This document shows positions 17,245 through 26,435 of a stretch of 64,000 nt of DNA, piece by piece. Position 1 is the stretch's first letter; every line of letters begins with the position of its first letter. The notes below the pieces were generated by a model. That model did not search any database and was not told the DNA's origin. It saw nothing but the letters and a program-made list of their open reading frames with translations. A program made the position numbers and the translations under genes. This stretch comes from Rhizobium phaseoli (lineage in GTDB: Bacteria; Pseudomonadota; Alphaproteobacteria; Rhizobiales; Rhizobiaceae). The stretch spans positions 62,001-126,000 of the forward strand of contig NZ_WUFT01000009.1 in NCBI RefSeq assembly GCF_010668805.1, written 5' to 3'.

Positions 17245-18825
17245 ATGGAACTAGATATCGTCGCACTTTCGCGCTTTCAATTCGCGCTGACGGCGCTTTA
17301 CCACTTCCTGTTCGTGCCGCTGACGCTCGGCCTGTCCGTGCTCTTGGCGATCATGGAAACCGTCTATGTCATGACCGGCCGCCAGATCTGGCGGCAGATG
17401 ACGAAATTCTGGGGCACGCTGTTCGGCATCAATTTCGTTATCGGCGTCGCCACCGGCATCGTCATGGAATTCCAGTTCGGCATGAACTGGAGCTATTACA
17501 GCTATTATGTCGGCGACATCTTCGGTGCGCCGCTGGCGATCGAAGGCCTGATGGCCTTCTTTCTCGAGGCGACCTTCGTCGGCCTGTTCTTCTTCGGCTG
17601 GGACAAGCTGTCGAAGGTCGGCCATCTCGTCGCCACCTGGGCGGTGGCGCTCGGCTCGAACTTCTCCGCTCTCTGGATCCTCATCGCCAATGGCTGGATG
17701 CAAAACCCGATTGGATCGGCGCTCAATCCGCAGACGATGCGCATGGAGATCACAAGCTTCTTCGACGTGGTCTTCAATCCGGTCGCCCAGGCGAAATTCG
17801 TCCACACCGTATCGGCAGGTTATGTCTGCGCCTCGATTTTCGTGCTCGGCGTCTCGGCCTGGTATGTGCTGAAGGGCCGGCATATCGAACTTGCCAAGCG
17901 CTCGATGACGGTCGCCGCCTCTTTCGGTCTCGCCTCGGCGCTCTCCGTCGTCGTGCTCGGCGACGAGAGCGGTTATCTTGCCACCGAGAACCAGAAGATG
18001 AAGCTTGCCGCGATCGAAGGCATGTGGACGACGGAGCCGGCACCGGCCGCCTTCACCGCCTTCGGCTTCCCGGATCAGGAAGCGCGCGAGACGCATTTCG
18101 CCGTGCACATCCCCTGGGTCATGGGCTTGATCGGCACACGGTCGTTGACAACAGAGATTCCCGGCATCGACAAGCTCGAACAGCAGGCCGAAACCCGAAT
18201 CCGCGATGGCATCAAGGCTTACGATGCGCTGATGCAGATCCGTGCGGCGCCGGCGCAGGATCAGGTGGCGCAGGAAGTGCGCAGCTCCTTCGAGGATCTC
18301 GGCCATGATCTCGGTTACGGGCTTCTTTTGAAGCGCTATGTCGACGATCCGCGCCAGGCGACCGAGGAGCAGATCGCTCAGGCCGCGCGGGATACGATCC
18401 CGCACGTGCCGACGCTCTTCTGGTCCTTCCGCATCATGGTCGGCCTCGGTATGTTCTTCATCCTGCTGACATCAACCTTCTTCTGGCTGTCGGCGCGCCG
18501 CCGTCTCGACAAATATCCATTGCTTCTCAGGATTGCCGTGCTGGCGATCCCCCTGCCCTTTGTCGCCATCGAACTCGGCTGGGTCGTCGCTGAATTCGGC
18601 CGCCAGCCCTGGGTAATCGAAGGCGTGCTGCCAACGGCTGCCGCCGTCTCCAGCCTCGGCGCCGGCACCGTGCTTCTGACCATCATCGGTTTTGCCGCAC
18701 TTTATACGGTGCTGATCGTCATCGAGATGAGCCTGATGATCAAGGCGATCCGCCAAGGCCCTGAACCGGATGACGAGCCGGAAGCCGTGCTGATTTCCGA
18801 AACCCTCGTCCCGGCCGCGGAGTGA
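17245..18825 (+). CDS. cydA: Cytochrome bd ubiquinol oxidase subunit I
   Basis: 526 residues, the usual size of CydA with a Q-loop. The likely heme ligands are His20 in LTALYHFLF, the histidine in KFVHTVSAGYV and the methionine in FWSFRIMVGLG; the GRQPW motif of the family is present. Subunit I oxidises ubiquinol and reduces O2 with very high affinity in the inner membrane. The ATG at 17245 is preceded by GGGAGAAAG. Follows cydDC and precedes cydB, typical of a microaerobic respiratory operon. Confidence 0.96.
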   Translation: MELDIVALSRFQFALTALYHFLFVPLTLGLSVLLAIMETVYVMTGRQIWRQMTKFWGTLFGINFVIGVATGIVMEFQFGMNWSYYSYYVGDIFGAPLAIEGLMAFFLEATFVGLFFFGWDKLSKVGHLVATWAVALGSNFSALWILIANGWMQNPIGSALNPQTMRMEITSFFDVVFNPVAQAKFVHTVSAGYVCASIFVLGVSAWYVLKGRHIELAKRSMTVAASFGLASALSVVVLGDESGYLATENQKMKLAAIEGMWTTEPAPAAFTAFGFPDQEARETHFAVHIPWVMGLIGTRSLTTEIPGIDKLEQQAETRIRDGIKAYDALMQIRAAPAQDQVAQEVRSSFEDLGHDLGYGLLLKRYVDDPRQATEEQIAQAARDTIPHVPTLFWSFRIMVGLGMFFILLTSTFFWLSARRRLDKYPLLLRIAVLAIPLPFVAIELGWVVAEFGRQPWVIEGVLPTAAAVSSLGAGTVLLTIIGFAALYTVLIVIEMSLMIKAIRQGPEPDDEPEAVLISETLVPAAE

Positions 18826-18830
18826 CCGCC

Positions 18831-19985
18831 ATGATCCTTCACGAACTCATCGACTATGAAACCCTGCGTCTCATCTGGTGGCTGCTCCTCGGCGTGCTGC
18901 TGATCGCCTTTGCGACGACGGGCGGCTTCGATCTCGGCGTCGGCACGCTTCTGCCTTTTGTCGCCAGGACCGATACGGAACGGCGCGTGGCGATCAACAC
19001 CGTCGGCGCCACCTGGGAAGGCAACCAAGTCTGGCTGATCCTCGCCGGTGGCTCCATCTTCGCCGCCTGGCCGCCGCTTTATGCGGTCTCCTTCTCGGGC
19101 TTCTATCTGGCGATGTTCGCGATCCTCTTCGCGCTCATCCTGCGCCCGGTTGGATTCAAGTACCGGTCGAAGCGCGAAAGCACCAATTGGCGGACCGGCT
19201 GGGATTGGGCGCTTTTCATCGGTGGCTTCGTGCCGTCGCTGATCTTTGGCGTTGCTGTCGGCAATGTGCTGCAGGGCGTGCCCTTCCGCTTTGCCGACGA
19301 CATGCGGATATTCTACGAAGGCTCGTTCTTTGCCCTGCTCAACCCCTATGCGCTGCTCTGCGGCCTGCTTTCCCTCGCCATGCTGACGATGCATGGCGCG
19401 GCCTGGCTGATACTGAAGGCAAGTGGTCCGGTTGCCGAGCGTGCCAGACGCTATGGCAGCATCGCCGCCCTTGCCGCCATCGTGCTTTTCGCGCTTGGCG
19501 GCCTCTTACTATGGATCGGCGTTGGCGGTTATCGCATCACCAGCGATATCAGTCCGATCGGCCCTTCCAATCCGCTGCTGAAAACGGTGGCGCTGGAGAA
19601 AGGCGCGTGGCTTGCCAATTACACCGCCCATTCGTGGATGATCGCCGCACCCGTCCTCGGCTTCGCGGGCGCGGCTCTGGCCTTCGTTGCCATGCGGGCA
19701 AGGCGCGAGGTGATGACGCTGCTTTTCAGCAAGGTGGCAATCTTCGGCATCATCTCGACGGTCGGCCTCTCGATGTTCCCGTTCATCCTGCCCTCCTCGC
19801 TCGATCCGCGATCGAGCCTGACGGTCTGGGATGCATCCTCCAGCCATATGACGCTGTTCATCATGCTGGTGGTGTCGGCGATCTTCCTGCCGATCATTTT
19901 TGCCTACACGGCCTGGGTCTATAAGGTTCTGTGGGGCAAGGTCGACGAGAAGTCCATCACCGACAAAAACAGCCACGCCTACTGA
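18831..19985 (+). CDS. cydB: Cytochrome bd ubiquinol oxidase subunit II
   Basis: 384 residues, with eight to nine hydrophobic segments. Family landmarks are TTGGFDLGVGTLLPF (about 29-43), the NTVGATWEGNQVWLILAGG segment and RPVGFKYR. It forms the structural partner of CydA. ATG 18831 is five bases after the cydA stop and has GGAG upstream; a GTG at 18822 would overlap the cydA stop. Confidence 0.95.
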   Translation: MILHELIDYETLRLIWWLLLGVLLIAFATTGGFDLGVGTLLPFVARTDTERRVAINTVGATWEGNQVWLILAGGSIFAAWPPLYAVSFSGFYLAMFAILFALILRPVGFKYRSKRESTNWRTGWDWALFIGGFVPSLIFGVAVGNVLQGVPFRFADDMRIFYEGSFFALLNPYALLCGLLSLAMLTMHGAAWLILKASGPVAERARRYGSIAALAAIVLFALGGLLLWIGVGGYRITSDISPIGPSNPLLKTVALEKGAWLANYTAHSWMIAAPVLGFAGAALAFVAMRARREVMTLLFSKVAIFGIISTVGLSMFPFILPSSLDPRSSLTVWDASSSHMTLFIMLVVSAIFLPIIFAYTAWVYKVLWGKVDEKSITDKNSHAY

Positions 19986-19998
19986 GGGAGACGACACA

Positions 19999-20121
19999 AT
20001 GTGGTATTTTGCATGGATCCTCGGCCTGCCGTTGGCCGCCGCCTTCGCCGTCCTCAACGCCATGTGGTATGAGCTGATGGACGACGCCGCCAGGAAGAAG
20101 GCGTCCGAGACGCTGAAGTAG
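19999..20121 (+). CDS. cydX: CydX small subunit of cytochrome bd oxidase
   Basis: A 40-residue single-helix membrane protein starting MWYFAWILG, the diagnostic CydX/YbgT N-terminus, with the conserved tryptophan and a glutamate after the helix (YELMDD). CydX stabilises the hemes of the CydAB complex. It begins 13 bases after cydB with GAGGGAG upstream. Easily missed because of size. Confidence 0.93.
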   Translation: MWYFAWILGLPLAAAFAVLNAMWYELMDDAARKKASETLK

Positions 20122-20130
20122 AAAAGCAAA

Positions 20131-20153
20131 GGGCGCGGGTTCGAGCCGCGCCC
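20131..20153. terminator. Bidirectional intrinsic terminator
   Basis: Arms GGGCGCGG (20131-20138) and CCGCGCCC (20146-20153). On the plus strand the stem is followed by TTCTCTC; on the minus strand by TTTGCTTTTC. It lies between the convergent cydX and the dehydrogenase/reductase fusion gene and can serve both. Confidence 0.7.
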
Positions 20154-20164
20154 TTCTCTCATTG

Positions 20165-22168
20165 TCAGCCTTCCAGCCACTTCACCTGATCGGGCGTCAG
20201 CTTGATGTCGAGCGCCGAAAGACTGTCTTCCAATTCGGCGACGGTGCGCGGCCCGATCAGCGGAACGACCGGGAAGGGCTGGGCGATGACATAGGCAAGC
20301 GCAATGTGGATCGGATTGCGGCCGAGCGTGTTGGCCAGTTCGATGGCGCGGTCGCGGCGACCGAAATTCCGTTCGGAATACCAGACCCGCACGACCTCTT
20401 CATCGTCTCGCTTGTCGCGGCCCGCGCGATCGGTAAAGAAGCCGCGGCCCTGGCTCGACCAGGCAAAGTTCGGGATCTGCTTGTCGTTCAGCCATTTCTT
20501 CCAATCGTCATCGGAGGCGGCGACGCAGCCGGCCCAGATCGGGTCAAGCATCTCGGCGAGCGAGAAGTTGTTGGAAAGCGCCGCCGGCGGCGCCTTGCCG
20601 GTCTTTTCGGCATAGGCGATCGCCTCGTCGAAACGCGCCCGCGTCCAGTTCGATCCGCCGAAGATGCCGCGGATGCGGCCGCGTTTGACCTCGGCATCCA
20701 TGGCATCGACGAATTCGCCGACCGGAACGTCGGTATTGTCGCGATGCATGAAGTAGATGTCAACATAGTCGGTCTTCAGGCGGGAGAGCGACTGGTCGAG
20801 CTGTTTTGCGATCATATCGGGATAGCAGAGCGGCGAATGCGCGCCTTTGCCGATCAGCACGATCTCCTCGCGCGGCACGTTGCGGCTCGTGTGCCAGTCG
20901 CCGAAGATCGCTTCCGTCTTGCCGGCTCCGTAGACATAGGCGGTATCGAAGACATTGCCGCCGGCCTCATAGAAGGCGTCGAGCGTCAGCGAGGCAGCGG
21001 CGAAGTTCGGGAAGAACTCGAAGCCGAGGGTCACGACCGAGGCCGGCTTGGAAATGCCGGGTATCTGGCGCCGCGGAATGCTGTTGCCACGCGTTACCGC
21101 GCCGCCGGCAATGTTGGTCGTGCGTTTCGACGCTTTCTCGACCCCATATTCGAGACCGACAGAGGCGCGCCACTGGTCGAGCACGCGCAGGTTTCCGATC
21201 GAATCCGCCCAGCTCATGCCGGGTGAACTGAATTCGGTTCTGCCGGCCCGGATGGCATCACCCGCTGCATCCGCCTCGAAGGAATAGAGCCAGCGATCTT
21301 CCTTGACCTCGACGGTTTCCTGCTTTCCGCCCTTGAAGATCTCGATCTTGCCGACGCCGCCCTTGTGGCCGGAGGCGAACCAGAAGTCGGCGACTTCGAT
21401 CCGGCCCTCGGAGCCGATGATGCGCAAGACGTTATCCTGTTGCGCCATGATCGAGCAGGAGACTTCTGCAATGATCTCGTTTGGGAATTTGAGCACGGCG
21501 GACGCCCATTCATCGACGCCGCTTTGTCCGAGATGAGCGACACCCGAAACCTTCTCCGGCTCGAGGAAGGCCTTGCCCTCTGCAGCGCCGGCGATCAGTC
21601 TCGCCATCGAGACCGGATAGCCACCGACATCGAGAATGCCGCCGCCGGCGGTCTCGTTGGCAAACAGCCGGTGCTCCGGCTTATAGCTGCCCATATTGAA
21701 GCCGAAGCTCGAGCGGATGATGCGGACAGTGCCGATGACGCCGCTCTTGATGAGTTCGATCAGCTTCTCCGTCTGCGGATGCACGCGGTACATAAAGGCT
21801 TCGCCGGCAAAGACGCCGGCCTTCCTGGCTTCGTAGTAAACGGCTTCGGCATCATAGGCCGAAAGTGCGATCGGCTTCTCGACGAGGATATGTTTACCGG
21901 CGCGCGCGGCCTTGATCGCCCATTCGGCATGGCCGGTATGGGGCACAGAGATATAGACGGCATCAACCTCGGGGTCGGAAAGCAGGGCCTCATAACCGTT
22001 GACGATGCGGGCGCCGGGGAAGTTTTCTGCAAGTCCCGGCTTGGATGGATTGCGGGTAGCGATCGCCACCAATTTACCGGTGCGCGAATGGGCGACGCCG
22101 TCGGCAAAGGTGCGAGCGATGGTGCCGGGGCCGATGATGCCCCAGCGGATCGGTTGATCGGAAGTCAT
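20165..22168 (-). CDS. Gfo/Idh/MocA oxidoreductase fused to aldo/keto reductase
   Basis: 667 residues in one frame. Residues about 1-335 form a Gfo/Idh/MocA NAD(P)-dependent dehydrogenase (WGIIGPGTIARTF nucleotide motif, EKPIA catalytic lysine motif, GGYPVSMARL). Residues about 345-667 form an aldo/keto reductase with catalytic Asp and Tyr in FDTAYVYG, Lys in IGKGAH and His in FMHRDN. Both active sites look intact. It is the last gene of the second sugar importer operon, so it probably performs two redox steps on the imported sugar or polyol. The domains are normally separate proteins. No frameshift is needed to read through. Confidence 0.88.
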   Translation of the reverse strand: MTSDQPIRWGIIGPGTIARTFADGVAHSRTGKLVAIATRNPSKPGLAENFPGARIVNGYEALLSDPEVDAVYISVPHTGHAEWAIKAARAGKHILVEKPIALSAYDAEAVYYEARKAGVFAGEAFMYRVHPQTEKLIELIKSGVIGTVRIIRSSFGFNMGSYKPEHRLFANETAGGGILDVGGYPVSMARLIAGAAEGKAFLEPEKVSGVAHLGQSGVDEWASAVLKFPNEIIAEVSCSIMAQQDNVLRIIGSEGRIEVADFWFASGHKGGVGKIEIFKGGKQETVEVKEDRWLYSFEADAAGDAIRAGRTEFSSPGMSWADSIGNLRVLDQWRASVGLEYGVEKASKRTTNIAGGAVTRGNSIPRRQIPGISKPASVVTLGFEFFPNFAAASLTLDAFYEAGGNVFDTAYVYGAGKTEAIFGDWHTSRNVPREEIVLIGKGAHSPLCYPDMIAKQLDQSLSRLKTDYVDIYFMHRDNTDVPVGEFVDAMDAEVKRGRIRGIFGGSNWTRARFDEAIAYAEKTGKAPPAALSNNFSLAEMLDPIWAGCVAASDDDWKKWLNDKQIPNFAWSSQGRGFFTDRAGRDKRDDEEVVRVWYSERNFGRRDRAIELANTLGRNPIHIALAYVIAQPFPVVPLIGPRTVAELEDSLSALDIKLTPDQVKWLEG

Positions 22169-22203
22169 GGAAACCTCTTTCGTCTTTCTGCCTTGGGAGG
22201 GGT

Positions 22204-23286
22204 TTAGCGAAGCCGTTTGCCGGCTCCGTCGAAAAGGAACGTGCGGCTGGCGGGAAGCCCGACCGTCAGCGTCTCGCGATTGCCGACGACGCGCGATTCC
22301 GGCCGCTCGATAATCAGCTGCTCGGACCCGATCGCGGCATAGATGTAGCTCGTATTGCCGAGATGTTCGGCGACGTCGATCGCGACGGTGAGATCGGCAT
22401 CGCCCATGCCCGCATCGACGAAATGTTCGGGACGGATGCCAAGCGTCACCTTCGCACCGGCGTCGATCGGATCGGCGACGGGCAGCGGCAAGCGCATGTT
22501 GGTGTCGCTTTCCAGCGCGATCACCGCCCTGCCCGGCTGCGTCTCGACTACTACGGCCTGCAGGAAATTCATCTTCGGCGATCCGACGAAGCCGGCGACG
22601 AACTGGTTGGCGGGATCGTCGTAGAGATCGAGCGGTGCGCCGATCTGCTCGATATTGCCGGCGCGCAACACGACGATCCGGTCGGCGAGTGTCATCGCCT
22701 CCGTCTGGTCGTGGGTGACGTAGATCATCGTCGTGCCGAGTTTCTTGTGCAGCCTTGATATTTCGACACGCATTTGCACGCGCAGTTCGGCATCGAGGTT
22801 CGACAAGGGCTCGTCGAACAGGAAGACCTCCGGTTCGCGGACGATGGCGCGGCCGATGGCAACGCGCTGGCGCTGACCGCCGGAAAGCTGCTTCGGCCGC
22901 CGCTTCATCAGCTCGGTGATCTGCAGGATCTCGGCGACATGGCTCACGCGCCGCTCGGTATCGGCCTTCGGATTGCCATTCATCCGCAGGCCGAAGCTCA
23001 GGTTTTCCTCGACGGTCAGATGCGGATAGAGCGCATAGGACTGAAAGACCATGGCGATGCCGCGATCGGCGGGCTCGACGTCATTGACGACCCTGCCACC
23101 GATCTGAAGCTCGCCCGAAGTAATGTCCTCGAGACCGGCGATCATCCGCAGCAGCGTGGATTTGCCGCAGCCGGACGGGCCGACGAAGACGACGAATTCG
23201 CCGTCCTTGACCTCCAAATTGGCGCCATGGATGATCTCAAAGCCGCCGAAGCGCTTGACGATATTGCTGAGTGAAAGCTCTGCCAT
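22204..23286 (-). CDS. ABC sugar importer ATPase, MalK/UgpC type
   Basis: 360 residues with Walker [10 protein letters not shown] at 36-44, Q-loop in FQSYALYPH, signature [14 protein letters not shown], Walker [12 protein letters not shown] and switch VTHDQTEAM, followed by a C-terminal regulatory OB-type domain. It drives the CUT1 importer encoded immediately upstream on the same strand. GGGGAGC precedes the ATG. Confidence 0.95.
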   Translation of the reverse strand: MAELSLSNIVKRFGGFEIIHGANLEVKDGEFVVFVGPSGCGKSTLLRMIAGLEDITSGELQIGGRVVNDVEPADRGIAMVFQSYALYPHLTVEENLSFGLRMNGNPKADTERRVSHVAEILQITELMKRRPKQLSGGQRQRVAIGRAIVREPEVFLFDEPLSNLDAELRVQMRVEISRLHKKLGTTMIYVTHDQTEAMTLADRIVVLRAGNIEQIGAPLDLYDDPANQFVAGFVGSPKMNFLQAVVVETQPGRAVIALESDTNMRLPLPVADPIDAGAKVTLGIRPEHFVDAGMGDADLTVAIDVAEHLGNTSYIYAAIGSEQLIIERPESRVVGNRETLTVGLPASRTFLFDGAGKRLR

Positions 23287-23298
23287 GCAGCTCCCCGT

Positions 23299-24135
23299 TT
23301 ACTTGATTGCGCCGGCCGCGATGCCGGCGATGAAGTGGCGCTGGAGAGCCACGAAGATGACGAGGATCGGCGCCGTTAGCAGCACCGCTCCAGCCATGAT
23401 GCCGCCCCAGGAGACCTTGGTGAGGCCGATCAGCGTTCCCAATGCCACCGGCGCCGTCATCATTCCCGGTCTGGAATTGATGAGGAGCGGCCAGAGGTAG
23501 TTGTTCCACGAAGCGAGGAAGAGGATGATCGCCAGGGCCGCCATGGTCGGGCGCGCCAGCGGCAAGGCGATGCGCAGGAAGATCTGCCATTCCTTGACGC
23601 CCTCGACGCGGGCCGCATCGAAAAGCTCACCCGGCATCATCGAGAAGGATTGCCGCATGAACAGCACGCCGAGCGAGTTGAACAGTGGCGGCACGATCAG
23701 CGCCACCCAGGTGTTGGCGAGCCGGAATTCGCGCGCAACCATGATGAATTGCGGGATGACCACCACGGAAAAAGGCAGCGTGATCGTACCGATGATGATG
23801 GCGATGACGATGGAGCGGCCGACGAAACGGTAACGCGCCAGCGCCCAACCGGCCATCGCGGTCAGCATCACCGACAGGAAAGTATAGATCATCGCGACGC
23901 CGACGGAAATCACCATGGCGCCGACGAAATCGGTATCGGCCTGGAGGTTCTTGAAATTCTCGATGAAGTTGGTGGATGGCCAGAGCACGATGTCGGGACT
24001 GAAGATGCCGTTGTCGGGCATTGTGGAGAAGACGAACATCATCCAGAGCGGAAACAGCCAGATCACCGCAAGCGGCGCCAGTGCGGCGTGCAACGCGATC
24101 CGGCGCATGAGAAGGGATTGCGACCTGGATTTCAT
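23299..24135 (-). CDS. ABC sugar importer permease, MalG type
   Basis: 278 residues with six hydrophobic segments and an EAA loop (DAARVEGVKEWQIFLRI). The start at 24135 forms an ATGA overlap with the stop of the other permease and begins the natural MKSRSQSL N-terminus; a longer frame extending upstream is only read-through of the preceding gene in another frame. Confidence 0.93.
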   Translation of the reverse strand: MKSRSQSLLMRRIALHAALAPLAVIWLFPLWMMFVFSTMPDNGIFSPDIVLWPSTNFIENFKNLQADTDFVGAMVISVGVAMIYTFLSVMLTAMAGWALARYRFVGRSIVIAIIIGTITLPFSVVVIPQFIMVAREFRLANTWVALIVPPLFNSLGVLFMRQSFSMMPGELFDAARVEGVKEWQIFLRIALPLARPTMAALAIILFLASWNNYLWPLLINSRPGMMTAPVALGTLIGLTKVSWGGIMAGAVLLTAPILVIFVALQRHFIAGIAAGAIK

Positions 24136-24992
24136 TTCGGATCCCTCCCGACCCAGAGATTGAGAAGCGAGATCACCACGGCCAGGGCCGCCATCGTATA
24201 GGCGATTGCCGAGGCATAGCCGAAGTTCAGCGAGGTAAAGCCCTGGCGGTAGAGCAACAGGCCAAGGGTCTCCGTGCCGCCGCCCGGACCACCGCGATTG
24301 GTAATCAGGAAGGGCTCGGTGAAGAGCTGCATCGTGCCGATCACCGAGAGCACCACGCAGAAGAGGATGATCGGTTTCAGGAGCGGCAGGGTGATATGAA
24401 AGAACTGCTGTACCTTGCTCACCCGGTCGAGCGTCGCTGCCTCGTAGACATCGTCCGGAATCGACTGCAGGCCGGCAAGGATGATGATGGCGTTGTAGCC
24501 GGCCCAGCGCCATGTGACGGCGAGGATGATCAGCGCCATGGCGGCATTGGCATTGTCGAACCAGGACACCGGGCTGAGGCCGACGGCGGAGATCAGCTTG
24601 TTGATGATGCCGAAATCGAGGCTGAACATCAGCCGGAATACCGCTGCATAGGCGACCTCGCCGACGACGACAGGCGCGAAGAAAGCAAAGCGGAAGAGTG
24701 GGCGCGCTTTCAAGAGCGGCGAATTGAGCATCACGGCCATGACGGTCGCAAGGCCGATCATGACAGGCACCTGGATCACCAGGATGATCAGCGTGTTATA
24801 AAGGGCGTTGTAAAAGGCCGGGTCGTAGAACAGCCGCCCCCAATTGGCTTGGAAACTGTATTTCCACGGGTTGATGCGGGTGTTCTGAAAGGAAATCAGG
24901 AACGAATTGATGATCGGCCAGACCCAGAAGGTGGCAAAGACCAGCAGATAGGGTGCAAGGAACGCATAGGCGCTCCGGGTTCTGAATGGCAT
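24132..24992 (-). CDS. ABC sugar importer permease, MalF type
   Basis: 286 residues, the normal size for a CUT1 MalF-like subunit, with six hydrophobic segments and an EAA loop (EAATLDRVSKVQQFFHI). It lacks the long insertion of the other MalF-type permease in this window. A GAGGAGGAGG stretch precedes the ATG, suggesting strong translation. Confidence 0.93.
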   Translation of the reverse strand: MPFRTRSAYAFLAPYLLVFATFWVWPIINSFLISFQNTRINPWKYSFQANWGRLFYDPAFYNALYNTLIILVIQVPVMIGLATVMAVMLNSPLLKARPLFRFAFFAPVVVGEVAYAAVFRLMFSLDFGIINKLISAVGLSPVSWFDNANAAMALIILAVTWRWAGYNAIIILAGLQSIPDDVYEAATLDRVSKVQQFFHITLPLLKPIILFCVVLSVIGTMQLFTEPFLITNRGGPGGGTETLGLLLYRQGFTSLNFGYASAIAYTMAALAVVISLLNLWVGRDPK

Positions 24993-25042
24993 CGAGCCTC
25001 CTCCTCACGAACGAATGACCGGCCGCCTTGCAAGCCGGGAGA

Positions 25043-25068
25043 ATGCCGGGCGCCGAAGCGCCCGGCAT
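25043..25068 (-). other. Intercistronic stem-loop after the sugar-binding protein gene
   Basis: Perfect 10-bp arms ATGCCGGGCG (25043-25052) and CGCCCGGCAT (25059-25068) with a six-base loop, seven bases after the binding-protein stop on the minus strand. No T-run follows. This is the same arrangement as at 7706-7733 and likely keeps the binding-protein message abundant. Confidence 0.6.
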
Positions 25069-25074
25069 CGTCAT

Positions 25075-26349
25075 TCATTGTGCCACTGGAAGCCCGGTCG
25101 CCGAAGCGATCTGCTTGGCGGCATCGTCGAGGGCTGCCTTCGCATCGGGATAACCGCCGGCGAAGAATTTCGTCTGCGTTGCCTTGAAGATCGCTTCGGC
25201 ATCGCTCTGGAAAGCGGTGCCGCGGCTCGGCACGATCTTCGGCAGCGTCGCCAGGATATCGGCCCAGACCTTCTGGCCGCCCCAATAGGGCTGCGGTTCG
25301 CTGATGAAGGGGTCCTTTTCAGCCGAAAGCAGTGATGGCACCAGACCGAATTCCTTCAGCATGGTGATCTGGCCCTCATTCGTGCCGAGGGCGTAGTTGA
25401 CGAATTTCCAGGCTGCTTCCTTGTTTGCCGAGGTCGCCGAAATGGCGAGCGACGAACCGCCGAGATTGGCCGCATGCGGGCCGTCGGCCGTCAGGCTCGG
25501 CATCTTGTAGACGCCCCACTTGCCCTTGAGATCGGGAGAGGTCGAGCGCACGGTGCCCTCATACCAGCCGCCATACAACTGGCTTGCGGACTTGCCGGCG
25601 GTATTGGCCTGGATCTTTTCGTCCCAGTTGGCCGCCGTCAACGTGCCGGCGTCCTTCATTTCCTTCACCTTCTGAAGCGAGGCGACGCAGGCCGGCTGGT
25701 TGATGGTGATATTCTGACCGTCGGTCGAGTAATAGCCGCAGCCCTGTTCGTTGGCGATCATGCGAAACCATTCGCTGTCGCCGTTGAAATCGGCCTGGGC
25801 CATGACGACGCCGGGATTGGCGGCGGAAATCTTCTTGCCGGCGGCGATGAAATCGTCCCAGGTGCTGATCGTGCTTGGATCGACGCCCGCCTTTTCGTAG
25901 AGATCGCGGCGGTAGAAGACGGCAACGGGACCGGAATCCCACGGCATGGCATAGGCGACGTCGCCGACCTCAAGCTCGGTGCGCTTGAAGTCAGGGAATT
26001 TCGCCTGGATCTCGGGCGTGTAGCCGAGTTCCTTCAGATTGGCAAAGCAGTCCGGGAAACGGCTCCAGAAAATTTCAGCCTCGAAATTCTCGATGCTGAC
26101 GATGTCGGGCAGGCCGTCGCCGCCGGCGGCGCAGGCAGCGAGCGTCTTGTCGAAAACCTGGCTGTTTCCAAGGTCCTCGACGGTGATCTTGATATCGGGG
26201 AACTGTTTGTTGAAGCCTGGAATCGTGGACTTCAATGCCGACGCGGCGACATTCCAGCTCCAGATGGTGAGATTGGCCGACTGCGCGAATGCGGAGCCGG
26301 AAGCAAGCAGTGCGACAGCTGCGGTGGCAGCCAGAAGTTTGAAGCGCAT
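25075..26349 (-). CDS. ABC sugar importer solute-binding protein (family 1)
   Basis: 424 residues: signal peptide (about 1-22, ASGSAFAQS), then a family-1 binding-protein body starting ANLTIWSWN with the typical GLPDIVSIEN and FVNYAL segments. It captures a sugar or oligosaccharide in the periplasm for the permease pair downstream. Its ribosome binding site lies in the loop of a perfect hairpin (26348-26370), so synthesis may be limited at translation. Ligand unknown; the divergent AraC regulator probably senses it or a derivative. Confidence 0.93.
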   Translation of the reverse strand: MRFKLLAATAAVALLASGSAFAQSANLTIWSWNVAASALKSTIPGFNKQFPDIKITVEDLGNSQVFDKTLAACAAGGDGLPDIVSIENFEAEIFWSRFPDCFANLKELGYTPEIQAKFPDFKRTELEVGDVAYAMPWDSGPVAVFYRRDLYEKAGVDPSTISTWDDFIAAGKKISAANPGVVMAQADFNGDSEWFRMIANEQGCGYYSTDGQNITINQPACVASLQKVKEMKDAGTLTAANWDEKIQANTAGKSASQLYGGWYEGTVRSTSPDLKGKWGVYKMPSLTADGPHAANLGGSSLAISATSANKEAAWKFVNYALGTNEGQITMLKEFGLVPSLLSAEKDPFISEPQPYWGGQKVWADILATLPKIVPSRGTAFQSDAEAIFKATQTKFFAGGYPDAKAALDDAAKQIASATGLPVAQ

Positions 26350-26370
26350 TGAAAATCCTCCCTTTTCAAT
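26348..26370 (-). promoter_or_regulatory. Hairpin presenting the Shine-Dalgarno of the sugar-binding protein gene
   Basis: On the minus strand ATTGAAAA and TTTTCAAT are perfect 8-bp arms around the loop GGGAGGA, which is the Shine-Dalgarno. The second arm runs into the ATG start codon. This would present or occlude the ribosome binding site depending on RNA structure or a bound factor. Confidence 0.5.
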
Positions 26371-26435
26371 TGCCGATCTTTCACGAACCCGGTTAAACTA
26401 ACTGTCAGGGAGCGGCTGTCTCCTAAAAAGGGAAT

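Noticed and set aside
17208..18308. Plus-strand frame overlapping cydA in another phase
   Set aside because: Arg/Gly-rich nonsense translation; cydA in the correct phase has all heme-ligand motifs.
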